Positions 22,272 through 30,859 of a stretch of 40,599 bases of DNA are shown here, one piece after another; position 1 is the stretch's first letter, and each line of letters begins with the position of its first letter. Origin of the DNA: CAYLZW01 sp964388085. GTDB taxonomy: Bacteria; Myxococcota; UBA727; CAYLZW01. A program made the translations under genes and the position numbers. The DNA lies in contig CAYLZW010000017.1 of NCBI GenBank assembly GCA_964388085.1, forward strand, positions 1-40,599. Direction: 5' to 3'. The notes under the pieces are model-generated. The model was not told the origin of the DNA and made no database searches. It saw only the letters and a program-made list of their open reading frames with translations.

Positions 22272-23192
22272 TCAGGGGCGCGGGAAACAGACGCGGTTAC
22301 GGCCCGCGTGCTTCGCTTCGTACAGGTATCGGTCGGCGGCGCCGATGAGCTCGTCGGGGGAGCGAATGTTTTCGCGCGGGCCCGACGCGATGCCGATGCT
22401 GACCGTCACGGGCAGGCGCTCTCCCTGCCAGAGAAAGGGCGTCTGCTCGACGCGCTGGCGCACGCGCTCGGCCATGATGAGCCCGCTCTCCGGCGGCACG
22501 TCGCGCATGATCACGCAGAACTCTTCGCCGCCGTAGCGCCCGAGCACGTCGTCACGCCGGACGCACGCCTGCATGATCTCCGACAAAAGCTGCAGCACGT
22601 GATCGCCGGCGAGGTGCCCCCAGGTGTCGTTGAGCTGCTTGAAGTGATCGGCGTCGATCATGGCGAGCGAGACGATGCGCTTGTGGCGATCGGCGTAGGC
22701 GATCTCCGTCGCGAGGGCCTCGAGCAGGTACTTCTTGCTGTACAGGCCGGTCAGCCCATCGCGCGTGGCCGAGTCGTACTGGTGCTGCTGGAACTTCTGC
22801 TCGAGCTCGTCCTGCCAGGCGAAGCGCAGCAGCGTCATGCGGCCGATCTGGATGCGGTCGCCGTCCTGCAGCTTGCGCTCGGTCGTGGGCTCGCCGTTGA
22901 TGAAGGTGCCGTTGGTGCTGCCGAGGTCCGTCAGCCAGACGTCGTGCTCGCGCCACTCGATCTGCGCGTGGCGACGCGAGACGCCCTCCTCGGGGAGATG
23001 CACGGCGCAGTCGGGGGAGCGGCCGATGGCGAAGGGCGCGTCGTCGATGGTGTAGACGCGCCCGAGGCGCGCGCCGGACAGGGCCAACACGCTCGCGGTG
23101 CGTCGCTTCGCGCCCGCCATGACGGCGAGGCGTTGGATCTCCTCCGCGGAGATCGCGCCGGTCTGTGGGATGTCGTCGTCGTCAAAGGCCAA
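22272..23192 (-). CDS. FHA-GGDEF diguanylate cyclase
   Basis: 306 residues if it starts at TTG 23192; no clear ribosome-binding site is seen, and ATG 23120 is the next option, but the acidic DDDDI start is typical of FHA-GGDEF proteins in this lineage. The FHA domain spans about 33-125 (GRSPDCAVHL, SRRHAQIEW, LGSTNGTFING) and binds phosphothreonine. The GGDEF domain spans 140-306: GLTGLYSK, MIDADHFKQLND and the active site GGEEF (221-225). RRDD five residues before it (Arg212, Asp215) fits the inhibitory I-site, so c-di-GMP product inhibition is likely. It probably makes c-di-GMP in response to Ser/Thr kinase signalling. A receiver-Ser/Thr kinase is encoded at 35945. Confidence 0.93.
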   Translation of the reverse strand: MAFDDDDIPQTGAISAEEIQRLAVMAGAKRRTASVLALSGARLGRVYTIDDAPFAIGRSPDCAVHLPEEGVSRRHAQIEWREHDVWLTDLGSTNGTFINGEPTTERKLQDGDRIQIGRMTLLRFAWQDELEQKFQQHQYDSATRDGLTGLYSKKYLLEALATEIAYADRHKRIVSLAMIDADHFKQLNDTWGHLAGDHVLQLLSEIMQACVRRDDVLGRYGGEEFCVIMRDVPPESGLIMAERVRQRVEQTPFLWQGERLPVTVSIGIASGPRENIRSPDELIGAADRYLYEAKHAGRNRVCFPRP

Positions 23193-23351
23193 GCGGGGTC
23201 CAGGCGTTGGGACGGGTCGAGCATGTCCCGCGCCCCCACACAGGTAAAGCGAGCTGACAAGAGGAGCCTCGAAGCGAAACGGTGCGGTGCCTCGAAGTGA
23301 CGCAGGCGTCCGCGGGGCCGGTCCCGCCGCGTCCTCGCGTCGTTCTTGCTG

Positions 23352-24998
23352 TCAGGGACACGCGTGCGCGCTGAGCCAGCGCGGCACGTCCTCGACCAGG
23401 AAGCGCGAGTGGCTCCTGCCCGGATCGCCATACACGCCGGGGCCGGGGAAGGGGCCCGCGGGCATGAGCAGGTGATCCATACCCGCTACGACCACGACGT
23501 CCGCGTCGGGCAGATGGGCCAAGGCGCGCTCCATGGGCGCTGCCTCGGTCTCGTCGAGCACCTGCAGGTCGTCGGCACCAAACACGGCGAGCACGGGCAG
23601 GTCGAGCTTCGCGAGCGCCTCCGCGGGCGATCGATCGAGGTGGCTCTTCAGCCACGCGTTGCTGCTCGCGGCGGCCGCGCTCTGCGCCAGCTCGACGTCG
23701 CGGCCCGAGCGCAGCAGCTTGAGCTGGGCCTCTTGCCGCGAGCGGGCCGTTTCAATCTCTCGCTCGCTGGCGCCGCTCGCGCGCAGGAAGGCGAGGAGCT
23801 GATCTTCGAGGACGGCGAACAGCTCGCGCGCGGGGCTCGCCAGCAGCACGAGGCCGCGCACGCTGTCCCGCTCGCGCAAGGCGAGCTCGGGCGCGAGCAT
23901 GCCGCCCTCGCTGTGGCCGACGAGGAACAGACAACGGCCGTCGACCTCGGGGCGCTCCCGCAGCGCGCGCAGGGCTGCCTGGGCCCGCCGCAGGAGCTCG
24001 TCCGCGCTCGGGACCGCAGGGCGCTCGCCGTTCACTTCGTCGATACCAGGCTTATCGTAGCGGAGCACTGCGAGCCCCTGCGCCGACAGCGCCCCCGCCA
24101 GCCGCCGGTACATGTCGAGCGCGAGGCCGGGGACGTTGCCGTCCACGTCGACGGGACCCGAGCCGGGCAGCAGCAGCACGCCCGGCAGCGGCCCGGCCGC
24201 GCGCGCGGGGAGCGTCAGAGCGACGTCAAAGGCGCCGAAGGCGTCCTCGAGCAGCCAGCGGGCCTCGCGCACGCCGGCGGGCAAGGGCGGCCTCGGCGGG
24301 GGCGGGACGTCGGTCCCCGCCAGCAGCGCGCGGTGGCCACCCGACAGCCCCTCCACGGCGAGCAGCGCGCCCGCCTCGTCGGTGACGAGCCCGACGCCGG
24401 ACGCGGCGGTGAAGGCGAACCAGCGCCGCGCCGGCAGGCGGCGGCCGTCGCGCTCGACGACGAGGGCGCCGCGCGGCTCGATGCGCATGGGCAGGGCGCT
24501 CCCGCTGGCCACGTCGAGGAAACGCACAGAGACGGCGCCGTCGCCTGCCAACAGGCGCGGGGCATGCCGCCACCACGACGACAGCGACGCTCCGAGGGTG
24601 GGGGCGGCGAGGCTCGCCCCGACGCCGAGCAGGTCGCGCGCGCCGCGCTCGAGCCGCGCGCTCTCGACGGCCACGCCCGCGCGCGTGCGATGACGCCAGG
24701 ATCCCGTCAGCGACGTCAACGAGGCCTGCCGCCAGCTCTGGCCGGCCACGGTGATGAGCTCGATGCCGTCGTCCCCGAGGAGCACGCGCTGCTCGAGGCC
24801 CGCGTCGAGGCGCACCCGCTCGCTCAGAAGGCCGGCGCCGAGCGAGGAGATGCGCGCCTGTCCGGCCGGCGCACCCGCCTCGTCGAGCAGCACGAAGGAG
24901 GCTCGCGCCTCGCCGACGGGGGCCGCGGGCGGGTTGCAGGCGCTCGCCAGCAGCGGCAGCAGCGCGAGCGCTCGTTTGCCCACCGCGGCGCGCCTCAC
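23352..24998 (-). CDS. Alpha/beta-hydrolase lipoprotein
   Basis: 548 residues. GTG 24998 overlaps the permease stop (GTGA) and gives a short signal peptide with lipobox LASAC (Cys21), so the protein is probably anchored in the envelope. The first ~250 residues are an N-terminal beta-rich domain of unknown role. The C-terminal ~300 residues are a serine alpha/beta-hydrolase: oxyanion region LLLPGSGPVD, nucleophile elbow VGHSEGG, an acid in VFGADD, and the catalytic His in AGMDHLLMP. It resembles dipeptidyl-peptidase or acyl-esterase-like hydrolases; the substrate is unknown. It ends a four-gene overlapping set with an ABC exporter, which suggests it works on what the exporter moves or on the envelope. 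A second GTG at 24983 is possible. Confidence 0.85.
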   Translation of the reverse strand: MRRAAVGKRALALLPLLASACNPPAAPVGEARASFVLLDEAGAPAGQARISSLGAGLLSERVRLDAGLEQRVLLGDDGIELITVAGQSWRQASLTSLTGSWRHRTRAGVAVESARLERGARDLLGVGASLAAPTLGASLSSWWRHAPRLLAGDGAVSVRFLDVASGSALPMRIEPRGALVVERDGRRLPARRWFAFTAASGVGLVTDEAGALLAVEGLSGGHRALLAGTDVPPPPRPPLPAGVREARWLLEDAFGAFDVALTLPARAAGPLPGVLLLPGSGPVDVDGNVPGLALDMYRRLAGALSAQGLAVLRYDKPGIDEVNGERPAVPSADELLRRAQAALRALRERPEVDGRCLFLVGHSEGGMLAPELALRERDSVRGLVLLASPARELFAVLEDQLLAFLRASGASEREIETARSRQEAQLKLLRSGRDVELAQSAAAASSNAWLKSHLDRSPAEALAKLDLPVLAVFGADDLQVLDETEAAPMERALAHLPDADVVVVAGMDHLLMPAGPFPGPGVYGDPGRSHSRFLVEDVPRWLSAHACP

Positions 24999-25762
24999 AC
25001 CGGCCTCCGCGCGAACAGCGCGGCGGTGCCCGCCAGCAACAGCGCGATGACGACGACGGTGACGGCGACGGCGGGGAGCGGATGGGCGACGCGCCCGAGC
25101 ACGATGTCCGACGCGGCGCCGCCGAGGCCCGCCGGCGAGTAGCGCGCGAGGCTCGGCGCGATGCCGAGGATGCCGAGCAGCGCCATGCCGCCGATGCCGA
25201 GCGCCGCGGCCCCGCCGGCGCCGCTGAACAGCGCGCTGCCGAAGAGCGTGAGCGCCAGATAGAAGAGCAGCTGCAGGTACAGGAGCGCGTTGACGGCGAG
25301 GAAGGCCGGGAGGTGCAGCGCGCCGAAGAGCGCGACCGTGTAGGCGAGGCAGCCCGCCGCCGCTATCACGGTTCCGAAAGCGTAGAGGAGCGCCGGCACC
25401 CAGAGCTTCACGAGGAGAAAGGCGCGCCGCCCCACGGGCCGGGACAGCACCGCCGCGGCGGTGCCGCTCTTCCGCTCGCCCGCGAGCGTGCCCATGCCGG
25501 CGAGCACCACGAGCAGCGGCAGCAGGCCGAAGTTGCCGAGGTATTGCATGAGCGCGTCCCTCGTCGTGGGCGCCGCGGTCATGAGGATCTCGGCGCCGCC
25601 GAGCTCGTCGGGCGGGATGGACTCGAGCAGGCGCGGCAGGGCGTAGGCGAGCAGCGGCGAGACGAGCCCCACGACGAGGAACGCGAGCGCCGTGACGAGC
25701 AGACGGCGGGTGCGCCAGTGCTCGAGCAGCTCCTTCCTGGCGAGCAGCAAAGAGACCCTCAT
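24995..25762 (-). CDS. ABC-2 type transporter permease
   Basis: 255 residues with six hydrophobic segments and the N-terminal LLARKELLEHWRTRR amphipathic start common in ABC-2 export permeases. The loop AGERKSGTAAAVLSRPVGRRAF matches the conserved cytoplasmic EExxGT-like helix. The gene is coupled to the ATPase (ATGA at 25759-25762) and to the lipoprotein hydrolase (GTGA at 24995-24998). The transported substrate is unknown. Together with the small PLDc_N protein upstream it resembles the YxlE-F-G module known from Bacillus. Confidence 0.92.
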   Translation of the reverse strand: MRVSLLLARKELLEHWRTRRLLVTALAFLVVGLVSPLLAYALPRLLESIPPDELGGAEILMTAAPTTRDALMQYLGNFGLLPLLVVLAGMGTLAGERKSGTAAAVLSRPVGRRAFLLVKLWVPALLYAFGTVIAAAGCLAYTVALFGALHLPAFLAVNALLYLQLLFYLALTLFGSALFSGAGGAAALGIGGMALLGILGIAPSLARYSPAGLGGAASDIVLGRVAHPLPAVAVTVVVIALLLAGTAALFARRPV

Positions 25763-26745
25763 GACGCGGACTCCACGAGCGACAGGAAGGTCTCTTCGAG
25801 CGTCGGCTCGACGGGCACGAGCTTGACGAGCGCGAGCGGGTGCGCGGCGATGAGCGCCGGCAAGGCGCGCGCCGCGGCGTCGGCGTCCGTGAGCGCGAGG
25901 CGCAGGCGGAGCAGCCCATCCTCGACGTCCTCGCTCGGCGAGAGCCGCTCCAGGCGCTCGAGCCAGCCTTCGCGCTCGAGCGCGAGCACGAAGGCCTCCT
26001 CGTCGGCGGGCCGCCGCTCCGCCGCGCCGTCGCCCGCGCGCACGTGCAGCTCGAGGGCCGGGCGCAGGAAGCGGCGCTTCAGCGAGGCGAGCGGCTCATC
26101 GACGACGATGGCGCCCTTGTGGATGACCGTGACCCGATCCGCGATGCGCTCTATGTCGGCGAGGATGTGCGTCGACATGAACACCGTGGCGCGCTGACCG
26201 AGCGCGCGCACGAGGCCGAGCAGCTCCGCTCGCCCGACGGGATCGAGGGCCGACACGGGCTCGTCGAGCAGCAACAGCTCCGGCGCGCCGAGCAGCGCCC
26301 GCGCGAGGCCGAGGCGCTGGCGCATGCCGCCCGAGTAGCCGCCCACCTTGCGGGAGAGCGCGTCCGCGATGCCGAGCTCGGCGGCGAGCGCTCGCCCCTG
26401 CTCGTTCGCCTCCTTTCGCGAGAGCCCGACGAGCGAGCCGTGGAACATCAGCTCTTCGAGCCCCGTCATCCAGTCGTAGAACGCCGGGTGCTGCTGCAGG
26501 TAACCGATGCGCCGCCGCGGGGACACGCGCTCGGGGCCGACCGGCTCGCCGAACACCTCGACGACGCCGGCGCTCGGCTGGAAGAAGCCGTTCACGAGGT
26601 GCATGGTGGTCGACTTGCCGGCGCCGTTTACGCCGAGGAAGCCGAACACGCCCGGGCCCGTGATGCTGAGCTCGACGCCACGCAGCGCTTCGACGTCGCC
26701 AAAGCGCATACACAAGCCGCTCGCGCGAATGGCGGGCGGGCTCAT
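25759..26745 (-). CDS. ABC transporter ATP-binding protein
   Basis: 328 residues. Walker A GVNGAGKST near 38-46, Q-loop YLQQHPAF, signature YSGGMRQR, Walker B LLLLDEPVSALD and the switch STHIL are all intact. The C-terminal 100 residues are an accessory domain as in CcmA/YxlF-type exporter ATPases. Its ATG overlaps the stop of the small membrane protein (ATGA, 26742-26745) and its stop overlaps the permease start. It should power the adjacent ABC-2 permease. Confidence 0.96.
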   Translation of the reverse strand: MSPPAIRASGLCMRFGDVEALRGVELSITGPGVFGFLGVNGAGKSTTMHLVNGFFQPSAGVVEVFGEPVGPERVSPRRRIGYLQQHPAFYDWMTGLEELMFHGSLVGLSRKEANEQGRALAAELGIADALSRKVGGYSGGMRQRLGLARALLGAPELLLLDEPVSALDPVGRAELLGLVRALGQRATVFMSTHILADIERIADRVTVIHKGAIVVDEPLASLKRRFLRPALELHVRAGDGAAERRPADEEAFVLALEREGWLERLERLSPSEDVEDGLLRLRLALTDADAAARALPALIAAHPLALVKLVPVEPTLEETFLSLVESAS

Positions 26746-26957
26746 GCGCGCTTCCGGCCCGCGAGGAACCAGGCGATCCAGCCTGCAAAATTCACCAGCA
26801 CGATGAGCAGCACCCAGAGCACGCGGCTCTCTGCGCGCACCTCTTGCCGTGGCGTTCTGGCGACGGAGATCAGCGCCGCGATCTTGCCGATGAGCTCGAT
26901 GACGACGAGCGGCAAGAGGAGCAAGAGCAGTCGCGTCTGTTCGGTCAGGCCTTCCAT
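26742..26957 (-). CDS. Small PLDc_N-domain membrane protein (YxlE-like)
   Basis: 71 residues, two membrane segments (about 10-30 and 48-64) ending in AWFLAGRK, the pattern of the PLDc_N (phospholipase D-nuclease N-terminal) membrane domain without any nuclease domain. ATG 26957 is taken as the start; the longer in-frame extension has no membrane features. It overlaps the ABC ATPase by ATGA. In Bacillus the equivalent gene belongs to the yxlEFG export set and regulates sigma-Y; here no sigma factor is adjacent, so the role is inferred from position only. Confidence 0.8.
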   Translation of the reverse strand: MEGLTEQTRLLLLLLPLVVIELIGKIAALISVARTPRQEVRAESRVLWVLLIVLVNFAGWIAWFLAGRKRA

Positions 26958-27085
26958 GCGGCGACATCTTGCATCTCGCCTTGTGCGACGCCAGCCGGTG
27001 CATCCCCTGACGCCGGCTTCGATGCGCTTGGCAGGGAGGCCAAGCGAGCCTGGACCCTGGCGGCGTGCATCGGTAACCATGGGGC

Positions 27086-28498
27086 GTGAAACGACACAGA
27101 AGCTCCTTCAGCCATCGTCCGCAAAAGCGTGGCAGCGCGAGCGTCAAGATCGCGCTCGCCATCCCCGTCGCCGCGGGGATCGCGTTCCTCGCGCTCGTGG
27201 CCACGCGATCGTCTCCGCCGCCGAGCGTCGACATTACGCTCGAGCGCGAGGCCATCGGCCCGAAGAACGGCATCACCGTGCGCGTGGCGGAGGCCGAGCG
27301 CGGGCTGACGTCGCTCAAGGTGGAGCTCGTGCAGGGCGCGCTGACCAAGCTGCTCGACGAGCGCAGCTTCACGGCGCGCGAGCCCTGGGCCTATTGGGGC
27401 GAGATGACGACGGAGCACGTCACCGCCGCGGACATCGGTAAGGACGCGATCCCCGAGCTCGTCGAGGGCGAGGCCATCGTACGCGTGACCGCCGGCCGCG
27501 CCGGCAACTGGCTGCAGAGCCCTGAACCGGTCGTCGTCGAGCGCAAGCTGCCCGTGCACCTGACGCCGCCGCTCTTGCAGCCGCTCTCGGAATTCATCTA
27601 CGTGGCGCAGGGCGGCGTCGAGGTGGTCGTCTACCAGGTAGGCGAGAGCTCGGTGCGTGACGGCGTCGAGATCGGCGACTGGTTCTTCCCGGGCTATCCG
27701 CTGCCGAAGGGCGGCGAGCAGGACCGCTTCGCGCTGTTCGCCGTCCCCTACGACACGGACGACGTCTCGGGCCTGCGCCTCGTCGCCGAGGACGCGCTCG
27801 GCAACAAGGCCGTGCGCACGAGCTTCATCCACAAATTCATCCCGCGTCCGCTCGGCACCGACACCATCTCGCTGAACGAGAAGTTCATGACCAAGGTGGT
27901 CGAGGAGATCCTGCCGCGCGCCAAGCTGCCCGACAGAGGCGATCTGCTCGCGAACTATCTGCAGCTGAACGGCGATCTTCGTCGCAAGAACGCGCAGGCG
28001 CTCAAGGACCTCGCGAAGAAGTCGACGCCGGCCTTCCTCTGGAAGGAGGTCTTTCTGCCCATGAAGAACGCGGCGGTGAAGGGCTCCTTCGCCGACCGCC
28101 GCACCTATGTGTTCGCCGACAAGCCCGTCGACACCCAGGACCACCTCGGCTTCGACCTCGCCTCGATCACGCGCGCGCCCATTCAGGCCGCCAACGACGG
28201 CAAGGTGGTGATGGCCGACTACTTCGGCATCTACGGCAACTGCGTCGTCATCGATCACGGCTATGGGCTCATGTCGCTGTACGCGCATCTCTCCGCCATC
28301 CAGGTGCAGGAAGGCCAGAGCGTGACGCGCGGCCAGGAGATCGCGCGCTCGGGAGCGACCGGGCTCGCGGGCGGCGATCACCTGCACTTCACGACGCTCT
28401 TGCAAGGCCTGGCGGTGACGCCGGTGGAGTGGTGGGACGAGCACTGGATCGAGGATCGCCTCAAGCTCAAGCTCGGCGACGCGCTCCCCTTTCAGTGA
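27086..28498 (+). CDS. M23 family (LytM-type) peptidoglycan endopeptidase
   Basis: 470 residues from GTG 27086 with a GGGG stretch just upstream. A single N-terminal membrane anchor or signal (about 20-41) is followed by a large region of unknown fold (45-340), then the M23 peptidase domain. Zinc ligands are in HLGFD (His353, Asp357) and HLHF (His434), with the YAHL and GATGLAGGDH blocks around 399-432. It probably cleaves peptidoglycan cross-links in the periplasm during growth or division. The gene is convergent with the unknown membrane protein at 28524. Confidence 0.93.
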   Translation: MKRHRSSFSHRPQKRGSASVKIALAIPVAAGIAFLALVATRSSPPPSVDITLEREAIGPKNGITVRVAEAERGLTSLKVELVQGALTKLLDERSFTAREPWAYWGEMTTEHVTAADIGKDAIPELVEGEAIVRVTAGRAGNWLQSPEPVVVERKLPVHLTPPLLQPLSEFIYVAQGGVEVVVYQVGESSVRDGVEIGDWFFPGYPLPKGGEQDRFALFAVPYDTDDVSGLRLVAEDALGNKAVRTSFIHKFIPRPLGTDTISLNEKFMTKVVEEILPRAKLPDRGDLLANYLQLNGDLRRKNAQALKDLAKKSTPAFLWKEVFLPMKNAAVKGSFADRRTYVFADKPVDTQDHLGFDLASITRAPIQAANDGKVVMADYFGIYGNCVVIDHGYGLMSLYAHLSAIQVQEGQSVTRGQEIARSGATGLAGGDHLHFTTLLQGLAVTPVEWWDEHWIEDRLKLKLGDALPFQ

Positions 28499-28523
28499 CG
28501 CGCGGCGGCGAGCCGGCAGCGCG

Positions 28524-29168
28524 CTAGCCACCGACGAGCGCGGCGACCCAGAGCGCGCCGACGAGCGCGCAGGTGCCGTCGCGGCGCGGCGGGTCGAACG
28601 GTGGCGCCGCTAGATGCGCGACGACGGCGACCAGCCCCACCGCGCTGCCTGCGAGCAGGGCCTCGCCGGGGCCCGCCGACGTCGACAACGCCGAGACGCC
28701 GGCGCCCGCCGCGAGCGCGAGCAAGAGCGGCCGTGCACCGCCACGCTCGGCGAGCAGCGTCGTGCCCGCGCCCCAGACCAACAACAGCAGCGTCGCGTAG
28801 CCGACGGCGCGCAGCGCCCCGCCGGCGGAGTAGAGCGCGCCGCCGATCGCTCCGGAGAGCACCACGAAGACGGACAGCGCCACGAGCGTGGCCCGCAGCG
28901 CCCAGCGCGCCGAGCCGCTCTTGAACGAGCCGTCCAGGAAGGCGACGCCGCCGGCGGCGGTAGCCACGAGCAGCGGCGTGTCCATGACGCCGAGCGGGGC
29001 CGCCGCGCGGTGCAGCGCTACCAGGGCGAGCGCGTAGGCGAGGGCGACCGCCAGCGCCTCTTCGGTGACCGACGGGCGAGCGGCGCGCTGCCGCCGCCAC
29101 CACAAAAGCGCGACGACGCCGCCGATCGCGGCGACGGGTAACGCGACGAGGAAGATGGGGTCGATCAT
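28524..29168 (-). CDS. Integral membrane protein of unknown function
   Basis: 214 residues. ATG 29168 has GGGAGA five bases upstream; a longer frame begins with non-membrane, Arg-rich sequence and is rejected. About six to seven hydrophobic segments alternate with short loops; charged residues cluster around RRQRAARPS (positive, probably cytoplasmic). No catalytic motif or known family is recognised. It is divergent from the MBL-rhodanese gene across 227 bases, and convergent with the M23 gene (25-base gap). Confidence 0.75.
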   Translation of the reverse strand: MIDPIFLVALPVAAIGGVVALLWWRRQRAARPSVTEEALAVALAYALALVALHRAAAPLGVMDTPLLVATAAGGVAFLDGSFKSGSARWALRATLVALSVFVVLSGAIGGALYSAGGALRAVGYATLLLLVWGAGTTLLAERGGARPLLLALAAGAGVSALSTSAGPGEALLAGSAVGLVAVVAHLAAPPFDPPRRDGTCALVGALWVAALVGG

Positions 29169-29395
29169 GGCGATCTCCCGCGTTGCAGGGCGGGGGCCAT
29201 GTCGCGTCGCCCCCGCTGCACGCTCCGCGCGGGCGGCGTCGACGCGGAGCGTGGCCGGAACGTCGGCGTGGCATCGCATGCGCCTCGCTGTGGCGTGCTG
29301 CACCCAAGGGGCGGGCAGGAGGGAGCGTCGCGAGAGAAGGCGGCTCGTCGTCGCGCGGCCCGGCGAGGTGGCATAGGGCGTGGTGGCGCTGGCGC

Positions 29396-30754
29396 ATGAA
29401 GCTACAGCGCATCACCTCGGCGGGCCTCGCCCATCACTCGTACTTCATCGCGAACGGCAACGAGGCCGTGGTCATCGATCCGCGCCGCGACATCGACGTG
29501 TACCTGCGGCTCGCCGCGCAGCATGAGGTGCGCATCCGCTTCGTGCTCGAGACGCACCGGAACGAGGACTACGTCATCGGCTCGCCGGCGCTGTCGCGCT
29601 ACGCCGGCGCCGAGGTGCTCCACTCGTCGCGGCTCGCGTTCGGCTACGGCTCCGCCGTCGATGAGGGTGACGAGGTCTCCATCGGCCCGCTGCGGCTCAG
29701 CGCGCTCGCGACGCCGGGCCACACCGACGACAGCCTCACCTGGGCGCTGCGCGACACCGCCACCGGCGCCTCGCCGCTGTTCGCGTTCACCGGCGACGCG
29801 CTGTTCGTCGGCGATACGGGGCGCACGGATCTCTATGGCGCGCGCGCGCGCGACGCGAACGCCGAGCGCCTGTACGAGAGCTTGTTCGACAAGATCCTGC
29901 CCCTCGGTGACGACGTCATCTTGATGCCCGCCCACGGCGGCGGCTCCGTCTGTGGTGCTGCCATCGCGGACCGGGAGCTCTCGACGCTCGGCTACGAGCG
30001 GCGCCACAACCCCCGCCTGCAGGTGCGCGAGCGCGCGCGCTTCATCGCCGAGCGGCGAGAGGAGCAGCTCGTCCGGCCGCGCTACTTCGAGCGCATGGAG
30101 GTGTGGAACCAGCAGGGCTCGATGCCGCTGTTCGCGCACGTGCCCGTGCCCCCCTCGCTCTCGCCGGCGGAGCTCGTCGAGCGGGCGGCGGCCGGCGCCG
30201 CCGTGGTCGACTGCCGCGCCCCGCAGGCCTTCGCCGGCGGACACATCCCGGGCTCGTACAACGTGTGGCTCGCCGGGCTCTCCAGCTACCTCGGCGCGCT
30301 GCTCTCGCCGGACGAGCGCGTGCTGCTGGTCCTCCCCGAGCAGGCCGACGTGGAGGAGGTCACGCGGGAGCTGCTGCGCATCGGCTTCGACGACGTGTTG
30401 GGCTTTTTGCGCGGCGGCTTCGAGGCCTGGCAGAACGAGGGCCGCGAGGTCGAGCGCGCCGGCACCATCGACACCCATGAGCTGCGCGCCCGCCTGGCAC
30501 GCGGCGATGACTTGCACCTCCTCGACGTGCGCAAGCCGGCGGAGTGGCAGGCCGGCTCCATCCCGGGCGCGCAGCGCATCTTCGTCGGCGACCTCGAGGA
30601 GCGGCTCGGCGAGGTGCCGCGGCGCAGCACCATCGTGACGCAGTGCTCGACGGGGAACCGGGCCGGCATCGCCACCAGCGTGCTCAAGCGCCACGGCTAC
30701 CGCGACGTCGTCACCTACCTCGGCGGCTACCGGGCCTTCGCCAATGCGCGTTGA
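29396..30754 (+). CDS. MBL-fold/double rhodanese fusion (persulfide dioxygenase-like, variant metal site)
   Basis: 452 residues from ATG 29396. Residues 1-250 are a metallo-beta-lactamase fold of the ETHE1/Blh persulfide dioxygenase type; 258-345 and 360-452 are rhodanese domains. The first metal motif, normally HxHxDH, reads THRNEDYV (His54, Asn56, Asp58, Tyr59). Other metal positions look normal: GHTDDS (His109), GDALFVGD (Asp134) and PAHGGGS (His180). The first rhodanese has LLVLPEQAD where the Cys loop should be and is inactive; the second keeps CSTGNRA (Cys417). The family oxidises glutathione or protein persulfides. With the changed motif it may bind metal differently, or be a sulfur carrier. 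No ribosome-binding site is clear. Confidence 0.88.
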   Translation: MKLQRITSAGLAHHSYFIANGNEAVVIDPRRDIDVYLRLAAQHEVRIRFVLETHRNEDYVIGSPALSRYAGAEVLHSSRLAFGYGSAVDEGDEVSIGPLRLSALATPGHTDDSLTWALRDTATGASPLFAFTGDALFVGDTGRTDLYGARARDANAERLYESLFDKILPLGDDVILMPAHGGGSVCGAAIADRELSTLGYERRHNPRLQVRERARFIAERREEQLVRPRYFERMEVWNQQGSMPLFAHVPVPPSLSPAELVERAAAGAAVVDCRAPQAFAGGHIPGSYNVWLAGLSSYLGALLSPDERVLLVLPEQADVEEVTRELLRIGFDDVLGFLRGGFEAWQNEGREVERAGTIDTHELRARLARGDDLHLLDVRKPAEWQAGSIPGAQRIFVGDLEERLGEVPRRSTIVTQCSTGNRAGIATSVLKRHGYRDVVTYLGGYRAFANAR

Positions 30755-30859
30755 GCGGCGCGCAGGGTCTCGCGCCGGCGCGCGCTCGGCGTCGTCGCGC
30801 GGTCGCTCAGGGACGGCGTCCGCGCGGCGCGCGAGCGTACCGAGCGCCCGCCGTTTTCC

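Noticed and set aside
25000..25919. N-terminal extension of the hydrolase frame up to 25919
   Set aside because: It runs through the ABC permease gene in another frame; the lipoprotein signal peptide starts at GTG 24998.
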